From Chthoniobacterales bacterium (GTDB lineage Bacteria > Verrucomicrobiota > Verrucomicrobiia > Chthoniobacterales > UBA10450): DNA of 8,112 nt. The stretch is from assembly GCA_013697365.1 (NCBI GenBank), contig JACCXA010000043.1, forward strand, positions 1-8,112, given 5' to 3'. Within the stretch, counting starts at the first letter, position 1. The number at the start of each line of letters is the position of its first letter. The notes beneath the pieces were generated by a model. That model did no database searches and had not been told where the DNA came from. It worked only from the letters and a program-made list of their open reading frames with translations. This document shows, in pieces, positions 1-6,087 of this stretch. Both the position numbers and the translations under genes were made by a program.

Positions 1-215
1 CCGAAGATTTCTGCTTTACCCCGACTGGGAGTGACCAGACCGAGAATGATCTTTAACGTCGTGCTCTTGCCCGAACCGTTCGGTCCGAGCAGGCCATAGA
101 CCTGGCCAGGCTCCACCCGCAGGTTGAGATCGCGAACGGCGACGATCGATTGCCGCTTGAACGGAATGGGGAATGTCTTCGTGACCGCAGTGACGGCTAC
201 GGCTGCGTCAGTCAT
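1..215 (-). CDS. ABC transporter ATP-binding protein, N-terminal part (cut by window edge)
   Basis: The first 71 residues are visible, and the gene continues beyond position 1. They contain a complete Walker A motif, GPNGSGKST (residues 44-52), after a typical strand pattern (AVRDLNLRVEPGQVYGLLG). The following TTLKIILGL stretch and the T-P-S-R-G-K-A-E-I-F-G turn are usual for ABC-2 type (CcmA/NatA-like) exporter ATPases. From family knowledge, such a protein hydrolyses ATP at the inner face of the membrane to drive a partner permease. The partner, signature motif and Walker B lie outside the window, so the substrate is unknown. The ATG at 215-213 overlaps the end of the acylphosphatase gene by 8 nt, so translation is probably coupled. 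No Shine-Dalgarno sequence precedes it. This is not evidently the partner of the FtsX-type permease at the other end of the window, which belongs to a different ABC class. Confidence 0.93.
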   Translation of the reverse strand, partial: MTDAAVAVTAVTKTFPIPFKRQSIVAVRDLNLRVEPGQVYGLLGPNGSGKSTTLKIILGLVTPSRGKAEIF

Positions 216-483
216 GGCGGATGGAAAACCCGCGCGCGGCGGGCGTCTCGCTGAGCGGAGTGTCGTCTTGTTTTTTGATATGCGCCCGCAAGTCGCTCTG
301 AGCTATGGCCTCCAGAAACGCCGTCACTTCCGGTAGCTCCCCGCTGGCTTGAAGCTCTACCCGGCCATCGGGGAGATTTCGCACCCAGCCGATCACATCA
401 AAGCCGGTGGCGATTTTTTTGACGGCCCAGCGAAATCCCACGCCTTGCACGTTCCCTTCATAGAGCACCTGCTTGGAAATCAT
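208..483 (-). CDS. acyP: acylphosphatase
   Basis: This is a 91-residue protein of standard acylphosphatase length. The family signature is intact: GNVQGVGFR (residues 10-18) forms the phosphate-binding loop with the catalytic Arg18, and GWVRNLPDGRVE (32-43) carries the catalytic Asn36. The enzyme hydrolyses the carboxyl-phosphate bond of acyl phosphates in the cytoplasm. Its physiological role in bacteria is poorly defined. I chose the ATG at 483-481. A TTG 12 codons upstream (519-517) is possible but would add a tail not typical of the family. The gene lies 62 nt after the SH3-like lipoprotein gene and ends 8 nt inside the ABC ATPase gene, which suggests a shared transcript. The C-terminus (RGFSIRHD) departs slightly from the usual F-x-I-R/K-Y ending. 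Confidence 0.95.
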   Translation of the reverse strand: MISKQVLYEGNVQGVGFRWAVKKIATGFDVIGWVRNLPDGRVELQASGELPEVTAFLEAIAQSDLRAHIKKQDDTPLSETPAARGFSIRHD

Positions 484-545
484 TGGCGTGGCGCAAGCTT
501 GTAACTCGCGGCCCTGCAAATTCGCAAGTGGTAACAGCCTGGCGC

Positions 546-1046
546 CTACTGGGGAGGGGGTTCCTCAACCGCCGCTGGCGGCAGATCCGGATCGGGCAGC
601 GTTTCTGGAGGCGGGGGCTCGGTCGAACTCGTGTCGAAATCTTCTCTCTCCGATCCTCCGCCGCTCGTCACGGCAGCACTTCGCACAGGCGCAGTCAGGG
701 CGGCAATGAGGGTAGGAGCCGCTGGTGCGATATCCTCGCTTGCCACATAGCCTTCCTTGTTCCCTGTGAGGAGTTGGACTTTGCAGTAGCCGAACGATGG
801 ACGGATCAGCGTCATGAGCGTGTCTTTCGGCAGCGACTCATCGGGTCCGTTGCCTTGTTGCGGGCCGTAGCGATAGAACGAAGTCTGCTCCGCGGCCACG
901 GCGAAAACCTTGCCACTCGGGGCTTTGGAGACAGCCGTCTGCTGAGTCGTGCAGGCAGATGACAGGCAGCACAGGACCCCTAGGAGCAGCGCAGGTGTCA
1001 CCCCTGCAAGGGCACCCGCCGTAGAAGCCGTCGCCAGGATTTTCAT
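546..1046 (-). CDS. exported SH3-like lipoprotein with proline-rich acidic tail, function unknown
   Basis: The protein has 166 residues. An N-terminal hydrophobic segment (about 11-31) ends in CCLSSAC, with Cys32 the likely lipidated residue. The lipobox is imperfect (Ser at -3), so lipoprotein status is probable but not certain. Residues about 47-106 look like a small bacterial SH3 domain: they include YRYGPQQGNGPDESLP (58-73), FGYCKVQLL and EGYVASEDI. The remainder is low-complexity, ending in an acidic, proline-rich tail (144-166). I recall similar small SH3-like proteins from Verrucomicrobiota, but no function is known to me. The ATG at 1046-1044 shares ATGA with the stop of the upstream gene. 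A TTG at 1067 would give a longer form that overlaps the neighbour more deeply and displaces the signal peptide, so I rejected it. There is no Shine-Dalgarno sequence, so coupling probably drives its translation. Confidence 0.82.
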   Translation of the reverse strand: MKILATASTAGALAGVTPALLLGVLCCLSSACTTQQTAVSKAPSGKVFAVAAEQTSFYRYGPQQGNGPDESLPKDTLMTLIRPSFGYCKVQLLTGNKEGYVASEDIAPAAPTLIAALTAPVRSAAVTSGGGSEREDFDTSSTEPPPPETLPDPDLPPAAVEEPPPQ

Positions 1047-1474
1047 TTGTAGGAGTAAACGAGGCAAAACGTGTTTGGTTCCGCGCTGACCGGACCAATC
1101 CCAACAAAATATTGCCCACTCGTCGTCGGTGAAAAGCCAGCCGCAGCCTTCTCTTCGTCCTGATAAGTTTCGGTTAGAAGCGGCTTACCGGCCTCATCAT
1201 AGAGGCGCACCGCGAAATTTTTCGCCTTCGCGACCGCACCGACGGAAAACCAATATTGATTCCCAGCGTAAAGATTCACGGCGAGAATGGTCTGTTCTCC
1301 AGGCTTAATCGCTCCGGTCCAGTGGCCATCGCGAATTTTGAAGCCATCGTTTGAGAACGCTCCCGCGAGATCGAGGGCCACCTTACGGGCTTCCACCTCG
1401 CTGTCGACGTCAGCCGCCGAGAGAATGCCGAGAGGAGCGACGGCAGCGAGCAAGGCAAGAAAGATCGGCTTCAT
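1043..1474 (-). CDS. small exported protein, beta-rich PPC-like domain, function unknown
   Basis: The protein has 143 residues. A clear Sec signal peptide starts MKPIFLALLAAVAPLGILSA, with cleavage likely after Ala20 or Ala21. Residues about 50-143 have the alternating pattern of a beta-sandwich: an L-Y-A-G-N-Q-Y-W-F-S-V-G segment, then FAVRLYDEAGKPLLTETYQD, then SPTTSGQYFVGIG. This order (hydrophobic tAG-x-Y-x-F strand, l-Y-D-x-x-G turn, G-x-Y-x-V-x-I strand) resembles pre-peptidase C-terminal (PPC) domains, which occur as accessory domains of secreted proteins. Here it stands alone with no catalytic domain. A single cysteine is present near the end (FCLVYSYK). The gene is joined by 4-nt ATGA overlaps to both neighbours, so all three are probably made together and act in the periplasm or at the cell surface. 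The PPC assignment is inferred from pattern only. Confidence 0.8.
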   Translation of the reverse strand: MKPIFLALLAAVAPLGILSAADVDSEVEARKVALDLAGAFSNDGFKIRDGHWTGAIKPGEQTILAVNLYAGNQYWFSVGAVAKAKNFAVRLYDEAGKPLLTETYQDEEKAAAGFSPTTSGQYFVGIGPVSAEPNTFCLVYSYK

Positions 1475-2280
1475 TTTGTGTAGGGTTTGCTCTGGATATC
1501 AGCCATCAGCTTGCTGACCGCTCCGTTCAGCTTACGGACATCCTCAGCAGTCGGGGTGCCAGAGCCGGAGAAGGTGACCAGCTTCTCGATTTCGGAGAGT
1601 TGTTCCCGGACCGTTTTAACAAGAGCTTCCTTCTGCAATTCCGGCGAAATGTCGTTCACTTTCGCCTGGATGTAGCTGACCAAAGCCGGCTGGCGCAAAA
1701 CCCGGGCGCTCGCTTCGTTGTAGTTTTCCAGAACGGAGCCGCTCACGACCTGGGTCCCGCGAATCCAGCCGCCCAGACTAACCAGGATCACGAAGTCCTG
1801 ATCGCGATTCGATTGCATCGAAGCCTTAACTTCATTCTGCGTTGCTTCGAGTTCTTCCTGGAGCGCGCTCCATTCGCTGTTCTCGGCAAATTCATTAATG
1901 CTCTTGCCGCGGCTGAGCACGTTTTCGCTCACCCCAAGTGCCTTGGCGAGTTTGATGATATCCGTCCCGATGTTCTTCACCTGCTGGCTGTCCTGCGCTT
2001 CGATCGCGATAAAACCGTCCGCGATCAAACCGCCGAGGTTCAACGCGATTTGCGCGCGGTTGCTGAAGGTCATCGGGATCGGACCGCGATATTGTCCCGC
2101 CCAATTGGGGCTGCCTGGCTTCGTCAAAGCCGCGAAAAGCTCGCCCGGCGTAGGGATCGTCAGAGTGTCGCTCTTGATCGCGTTGCCCAGCTGGGCCGGC
2201 GTCAGCGGGGCGGGTTCGGCTGCGCATGCCAGAGAGCCAGCCGCGAGAAGGGCTGCTGTAACTCCAAGCCGTGGAAGCAT
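1471..2280 (-). CDS. exported helical protein of unknown function
   Basis: The protein has 269 residues. It starts with a signal peptide (MLPRLGVTAALLAAGSLACA, then AEPAPLTPAQ). Cleavage is probably after ACA or CAA. Cys19 could be read as a lipidation site, but the preceding S-L-A is a poor lipobox. The mature part looks largely alpha-helical and amphipathic, with few prolines after residue 75, and a predicted coiled-coil-like stretch around NSEWSALQEELEATQNEV. It contains a glycine-rich hydrophobic segment (ALNLGGLIADGFIAIEAQDS) and another at VILVSLGGWIRG, too short or polar to be certain membrane spans. I recognise no named family. It is the first gene of the minus-strand run and is followed by the PPC-like gene with a 4-nt ATGA overlap. 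A long opposite-strand reading frame here is arginine-rich and looks like a shadow. No Shine-Dalgarno sequence was seen. Confidence 0.82.
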   Translation of the reverse strand: MLPRLGVTAALLAAGSLACAAEPAPLTPAQLGNAIKSDTLTIPTPGELFAALTKPGSPNWAGQYRGPIPMTFSNRAQIALNLGGLIADGFIAIEAQDSQQVKNIGTDIIKLAKALGVSENVLSRGKSINEFAENSEWSALQEELEATQNEVKASMQSNRDQDFVILVSLGGWIRGTQVVSGSVLENYNEASARVLRQPALVSYIQAKVNDISPELQKEALVKTVREQLSEIEKLVTFSGSGTPTAEDVRKLNGAVSKLMADIQSKPYTK

Positions 2281-2485
2281 ACGGCAGACTAGTGGCCCTT
2301 GGGCAGATTACCAGTGGGAATCTACGCTGGAGGCACGCCAACGGACCGATTCAGCGCGGCAGCGCGAAGGGCATCCGCGCCGGTCAGGACTTCGCGTCGC
2401 CGAATGTCTCCGGCTCTCCTGATAGCAAAGATCATTTGAAAAAGCGCCTTCGCTACGCATCCTGAGCGGCGTTCCTTTCCCTCGT
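2281..2485. promoter_or_regulatory. divergent intergenic region between the exported-protein operon and eno
   Basis: This 205-bp spacer separates two divergent transcription units, so it must supply promoters for both by position. I could not identify a convincing -35/-10 pair on either strand. A TTGAAA at 2436-2441 on the plus strand has no properly spaced -10 box. Neither ATG (2280 minus, 2486 plus) has a Shine-Dalgarno sequence. No convincing small gene was seen. Confidence 0.4.
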
Positions 2486-3769
2486 ATGGCACACACCAGC
2501 ATCAAGAAAATCATTGGGCGCGAGATCCTTGATTCGCGCGGCAACCCCACGGTTGAGGTAGAGGTTCGGCTGGAGGGTGGCGCCTTCGGACGTGCCGCGG
2601 TCCCGAGCGGCGCGAGCACGGGAGAGCACGAAGCCTGGGAGCTGCGCGATGGCGACAAACAACGTTACGCGGGCAAGGGCGTGCTGAACGCCGTCCGCGC
2701 CGTGAACGAAACGATCGCGCAAGGTCTTCACGGCGCGGATGCTCTCGATCAAGCCGCAATTGACGCGAAACTCATATCCCTCGATGGATCCAAAAATAAA
2801 AAGAATCTCGGAGCGAATGCGGCTCTAGGCGTTTCGCTGGCGAACGCGCATGCTGCCGCGGTCTTTTCGGGTCAATCCCTCTTCCGTTACCTCGGTGGGC
2901 CACGTGCAAACACGCTCCCCGTGCCCATGATGAACATCCTGAACGGCGGCGCGCATTCCGATGCTCCGATCGATTTTCAGGAGTTCATGATCATGCCGAA
3001 GGGCGCCCCGACTTTTGCCGAAGCGCTGCGCTACGGGACCGAAGTCTTCCATGCCTTGAAAGAAGTGTTGAAGAAGCGTGGCCTCTCCACCGCCATTGGC
3101 GATGAGGGCGGCTTTGCGCCCAAGCTAAGTTCCGCCGAAGACGCGCTCGAGTCGATCGCGACCGCGGTTGAACAAGCCGGTTACAAACTGGGCGAGCAAA
3201 TTTTCATCGCGCTCGACACCGCCTCTTCCGAATTCTACGACAAGGACTCGGGCGCTTATGTCTTCAAGAAGTCTGATGGTTCAAGCCGAACCGCTGAGGA
3301 ATTGATCGATCTCTACGAGTCGCTCGCGGAACGTTTTCCCATCATCTCCATCGAAGACGGTTGCGCGGAAAATGATTGGGCTGGCTGGAAGAAACTGACG
3401 GAGCGCATGGGCGATCGCGTGCAGCTTGTGGGCGACGATCTTTTTGTCACGAACGTTGAATTCCTGCGCAAGGGCATCGATCAGGGCGTGGCGAATTCCA
3501 TTCTCGTCAAGGTCAATCAGATCGGCACGTTAACGGAGACATTTGATGCCATTCGGCTCGCGACCGAGAATGGATACTCCGCTGTGATCAGCCATCGTTC
3601 CGGAGAGACGGAAGACACTACGATTGCCGACATCGCCGTCGCGACGAATGCTGGCCAGATCAAAACCGGTTCGCTCTGCCGCACAGATCGCGTGGCCAAG
3701 TACAACCAGCTCCTTCGGATTGCGGAGGAACTTGGTGACAATGCCGTTTACGGCGGTAAAATGCGCTAG
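2486..3769 (+). CDS. eno: enolase (phosphopyruvate hydratase)
   Basis: This 427-residue protein is full length for bacterial enolase. It interconverts 2-phosphoglycerate and phosphoenolpyruvate in glycolysis and gluconeogenesis, and is cytoplasmic and Mg-dependent. Visible hallmarks are the N-terminal SRGNPTVEVEV, the mobile substrate loop SGASTGEHEAWELRD (41-55), GDEGGFAP with general acid/base Glu207, and metal ligands Asp244, Glu290 (SIEDG) and Asp317 (GDDLFVTN). Catalytic Lys342 lies in the signature ILVKVNQIGTLTET, followed by SHRSGETEDT (369-378). No key residue is missing. The start ATG at 2486 matches the family N-terminus. There is no Shine-Dalgarno sequence upstream. The stop codon TAG (3767-3769) shares its last base with the GTG start of the ftsB-like gene, so the two form an operon. 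Confidence 0.99.
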   Translation: MAHTSIKKIIGREILDSRGNPTVEVEVRLEGGAFGRAAVPSGASTGEHEAWELRDGDKQRYAGKGVLNAVRAVNETIAQGLHGADALDQAAIDAKLISLDGSKNKKNLGANAALGVSLANAHAAAVFSGQSLFRYLGGPRANTLPVPMMNILNGGAHSDAPIDFQEFMIMPKGAPTFAEALRYGTEVFHALKEVLKKRGLSTAIGDEGGFAPKLSSAEDALESIATAVEQAGYKLGEQIFIALDTASSEFYDKDSGAYVFKKSDGSSRTAEELIDLYESLAERFPIISIEDGCAENDWAGWKKLTERMGDRVQLVGDDLFVTNVEFLRKGIDQGVANSILVKVNQIGTLTETFDAIRLATENGYSAVISHRSGETEDTTIADIAVATNAGQIKTGSLCRTDRVAKYNQLLRIAEELGDNAVYGGKMR

Positions 3770-4122
3770 TGGATTACCCCGGCTACGGCGATTTCCGCGC
3801 GCGTCGCGAAGCCTCCATTTGGCAGCAACTAAATCGCATTCTCCGCGGCTTACTTTGCGTCGCCCTCGCGCTCGTCATTATCAGCTTGTTCATTCCGCAG
3901 CAGAAAAAGCTGACGCAAAGCCGGGGCGAGATTGATAACCTGCACGCGCAGGTTACCGAGCAGAAGATGCTTCTGGCGCGGCAGACTCGTGAGGTGAATC
4001 TGCTCAAGACTGATCCCGTCTATCTCGAGACGATTGCGCGAGACCGTCTCGATTTGATGAAAGAAGGCGAAACGATCTTTCGTCTCGAGCAGCCGCAGGC
4101 AAAGCGAGGCGCTCAGCGGTAG
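3769..4122 (+). CDS. ftsB: FtsB/DivIC family septum formation protein
   Basis: This 117-residue single-pass membrane protein has a short basic cytoplasmic N-terminus, a transmembrane helix at about 24-42 (ILRGLLCVALALVIISLFI), and a coiled coil at about 45-80. It ends with the family motif DPVYLETIARDRLDLMKEGE (82-101) plus TIFRL. This layout is diagnostic of FtsB/DivIC, which binds FtsL and FtsQ/DivIB in the divisome and helps activate septal peptidoglycan synthesis. The start is GTG at 3769, overlapping the eno stop as TAGTG. The next in-frame ATG is inside the coiled coil, so GTG is the only plausible start. The eno-ftsB order is the same as in many proteobacteria, which supports the call. 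The 3' end overlaps the convergent small membrane-protein gene by 10 nt. The C-terminus is slightly longer than in E. coli FtsB (103 residues). Confidence 0.93.
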   Translation: MDYPGYGDFRARREASIWQQLNRILRGLLCVALALVIISLFIPQQKKLTQSRGEIDNLHAQVTEQKMLLARQTREVNLLKTDPVYLETIARDRLDLMKEGETIFRLEQPQAKRGAQR

Positions 4123-4361
4123 CGCGTCGCAGGCATTCCTGGAGTCGGCGTCACCGGAGCGACAGGACGGTCATGTAGTCCGGTGATCAACGCGTCCGTG
4201 CCGGGGGCTGGACGCGAAACTGCAGCGGAGTCCTGACGCCAAAGCGTCCAGCCAAAGTTAGCTGCCAGCCCCAGAACAAATCCTACGATCAAGGCATGCC
4301 ACACGACATGCGAAAGTGGTCGACCCGCTTCGAATAAGCCAGGTGGTCGATCTTTGTGCAT
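4113..4361 (-). CDS. small single-pass membrane protein, hypothetical
   Basis: The protein has 82 residues and I do not recognise it. It has one clear transmembrane helix (about 19-41, VVWHALIVGFVLGLAANFGW and following). The N-terminus is short and charged (MHKDRPPG), and the C-terminal tail is rich in proline, alanine and threonine (APVTPTPGMPATRYR). The ATG at 4361-4359 is directly preceded by an in-frame TGA, so a longer form is excluded unless upstream reading is shifted. No Shine-Dalgarno sequence is present. The gene converges on ftsB and its stop lies inside the last codons of ftsB (10-nt overlap), so antisense transcription across the ftsB end is possible. Membrane helix and composition argue for a real gene, but its size leaves doubt. 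Confidence 0.55.
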   Translation of the reverse strand: MHKDRPPGLFEAGRPLSHVVWHALIVGFVLGLAANFGWTLWRQDSAAVSRPAPGTDALITGLHDRPVAPVTPTPGMPATRYR

Positions 4362-4462
4362 TCAAGTCAGCTAATCGACGGTGCGCGTTTGTGCGACCGA
4401 GGCGGCGGACAGAAGGGTACCCGCGAAGATAATAGCGACGCTTCCAATTTGAGCATGTCAAA

Positions 4463-4511
4463 TGCCCTGTGCGAGATTCCTCGCCTTTCGCTCCGCTTGG
4501 AATGAGAGATT
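4463..4511. repeat. short imperfect palindromic intergenic repeat
   Basis: Two nested symmetries are present. GCGAG-ATTC-CTCGC (4471-4484) is a perfect 5-bp hairpin, and ATTCC (4476-4480) is mirrored by GGAAT (4499-4503) around a C/T-rich core. Read on the minus strand, it matches the layout of a short repeat I recall from intergenic DNA of many bacteria: CATTCC, then an AGCG-x-AGCG core, then GGAATCTC. It lies 40-90 bp downstream of glnA, a usual position for such elements. There is no U-run, so it is not a standard terminator. The identity is from memory and has not been searched. Confidence 0.5.
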
Positions 4512-4550
4512 GTGGGGATGCTACGACACAGAGGGAGGAGTGCCGGCTCC

Positions 4551-5975
4551 CTACACGTCGAAGTACATTGCGAACTCGTAAGGATGCGGGCGGAGGCGTA
4601 GCGTGTCGTATTCCTTTTGTTTCATCTCGGTCCAGTTCGCGATGAAGTCCGCGTTAAAGACGTCGCCGCGGAGCAGGAACTGATGATCGGCCTGGAGCGC
4701 TTTGATCGCGCCACTCAAGGAATCGGGCACGCTCGGAACCTGGGCGAGTTCTTCGGGCGGAAGCTCGTAGAGGTTTTTGTCGAGCGGGTCGCCGGGATCG
4801 ATCCGGTTCTGGACTCCATCCAAACCGGCGAGGAGCAGGGCGGAAAAGGCAATGTACGGATTGGCGGACGGATCGGGGGTGCGAAATTCGATCCGTTTAG
4901 CTTTGGGGTTGGCCGAGTAGGTCGGGATGCGGATAGCGGCCGAACGATTGCGCGCGGAGTAAGCGAGGTTGACCGGCGCTTCGAAGCCCGGGACGAGTCG
5001 CTTGTAGCTGTTCGTCGTCGGATTCGTGATGCAGGTCAGCGCAGGGGCGTGACGGAGGATGCCGCCGATGAAAAAAAGCGCCATCTCGCTCAGGCCCGCG
5101 TAGCCATTGCCGGCAAAGAGGGGTTTGTCGTCTTTCCAGAGCGACATGTGCGTGTGCATGCCCGAGCCGTTGTCGCCGAAGAGCGGTTTCGGCATGAACG
5201 TCACCGTTTTGCCGTGCCGTTTCGCCACGTTGCGCACGATGTATTTGTAATACTGCATCCAGTCGCCCATCTGCTTCATAGGCGCGAAACGAATATCGAT
5301 CTCGGCCTGGCCGGCGGTCGCGACTTCGTGATGCTGGCGCTCAATCGGGATGCCGGCCTTTTCCAGTTCGAGACACATCTCGTTGCGGATGTCCTGTTGC
5401 GTATCCGCCGGTGAGACCGGGAAGTAGCCTTCCTTCGCTCGGATCTTGTAGCCGAGATTTGGGAACTCCTCTTTGCCGCTATTCCAGTGTCCTTCCGCGC
5501 TGTCGACAAGGTGGAAGGAGGAGTTGGCGGTATAATCGAAACGCACCTCGTCGAAGATAAAGAACTCCGCCTCCGGACCGAAGAAGGCGGTGTCGGCAAT
5601 GCCGGTGCTTTGCAGGTAGGCCTCGGCTTTTTCGCAGACTCCGCGTGGGTCGCGATCGTAGGGCTCGCGTGTGATCGGATCGACGATCGTGCAAATCAGA
5701 CTTAGGGTCGGCTCGGCGTTAAACGGATCGACCCAGGCCGTGGTCGGATCGGGGATGACGAGCATGTCGCTGGCGTTGATCGCGCGCCAGCCCCGGATAC
5801 TTGAGCCGTCGAAACCGAGGCCTTCAGTGAAGATGTCTTCGCTGTACTCGGTGAGCGTGGTGGTGAAATGCTGCCAGCTTCCCGGCAGATCGGTGAACTT
5901 GAAGTCCACCAGTTTGACTTCGCGATCTTTGATCAGCTTCGTGACGTCGGAAGCGGTTTTGGGGTCTTTGGCCAT
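4551..5975 (-). CDS. glnA: glutamine synthetase, type I (adenylylation-type)
   Basis: This 474-residue protein is full length for GSI (E. coli 469). It condenses glutamate and ammonia with ATP to form glutamine in the cytoplasm and assembles as a dodecamer. Visible motifs are GFDGSSIRGW (54-63), metal-binding FFGPEAEFFIFD (131-142), ERQHHEVATAGQAEIDIRF (212-230), the ATP-binding KPLFGDNGSGMHTHMSLW (263-280), NPTTNSYKRLVPGFEAP (318-334), ARNRSAAIRIP (341-351) and RIEFRTPDPSANPY (361-374). Tyr403 in DKNLYELPPEE is the adenylylation site of the GSI-beta type, so GlnE-type control is expected. The glnE gene itself is not in the window. The start ATG at 5975-5973 gives the expected N-terminus. It is preceded by a 112-bp spacer after glnB that carries a prominent repeat structure. 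No Shine-Dalgarno sequence is visible. The long opposite-strand frame is a shadow. Confidence 0.99.
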   Translation of the reverse strand: MAKDPKTASDVTKLIKDREVKLVDFKFTDLPGSWQHFTTTLTEYSEDIFTEGLGFDGSSIRGWRAINASDMLVIPDPTTAWVDPFNAEPTLSLICTIVDPITREPYDRDPRGVCEKAEAYLQSTGIADTAFFGPEAEFFIFDEVRFDYTANSSFHLVDSAEGHWNSGKEEFPNLGYKIRAKEGYFPVSPADTQQDIRNEMCLELEKAGIPIERQHHEVATAGQAEIDIRFAPMKQMGDWMQYYKYIVRNVAKRHGKTVTFMPKPLFGDNGSGMHTHMSLWKDDKPLFAGNGYAGLSEMALFFIGGILRHAPALTCITNPTTNSYKRLVPGFEAPVNLAYSARNRSAAIRIPTYSANPKAKRIEFRTPDPSANPYIAFSALLLAGLDGVQNRIDPGDPLDKNLYELPPEELAQVPSVPDSLSGAIKALQADHQFLLRGDVFNADFIANWTEMKQKEYDTLRLRPHPYEFAMYFDV

Positions 5976-5992
5976 GTTGGGGAGCTTAAATG

Positions 5993-6062
5993 GTTAAAAA
6001 GTTACATCGTTACACCGGGCAGAAGACGCGCACCTCGATGTAACGATGTAACCTTGTAACGA
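5993..6062. repeat. 8-bp-periodic repeats forming a 14-bp perfect inverted repeat between glnB and glnA
   Basis: The left half is three consecutive 8-mers: GTTAAAAA (5993-6000), GTTACATC (6001-6008) and GTTACACC (6009-6016). The right half is TGTAACGA (6039-6046), TGTAACCT (6047-6054) and TGTAACGA (6055-6062). GTTACATCGTTACA (6001-6014) is the exact reverse complement of TGTAACGATGTAAC (6039-6052), leaving a 24-nt loop. On the minus strand, the direction of glnB-glnA transcription, the stem is followed at once by C/T-rich TTTTT (6000-5996). It could therefore act as a weak terminator or attenuator, as a multi-site operator, or be a small repeat element. Confidence 0.85.
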
Positions 6063-6087
6063 CTAATTCTTTTAACAATCCAACGAA

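Noticed and set aside
1351..2292. Long plus-strand open frame (313 codons) opposite the exported-protein genes
   Set aside because: Its product is rich in Arg, Gln and His with no domain pattern, while the minus strand has signal peptides and tidy 4-nt overlaps. It is a high-GC shadow.
2438..2456. Possible minus-strand terminator (AGCG-AAGG-CGCT then TTTT) in the divergent spacer
   Set aside because: The stem is only 4 bp and there is no minus-strand gene immediately upstream that would end there.
2308..2465. Small open frames on both strands in the divergent spacer
   Set aside because: Their products are arginine/serine-rich with no signal or domain pattern, and one runs into eno on the opposite strand.
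4617..5414. Plus-strand open frame of 265 codons inside glnA
   Set aside because: It is fully antisense to an unmistakable glutamine synthetase and has shadow-like composition.
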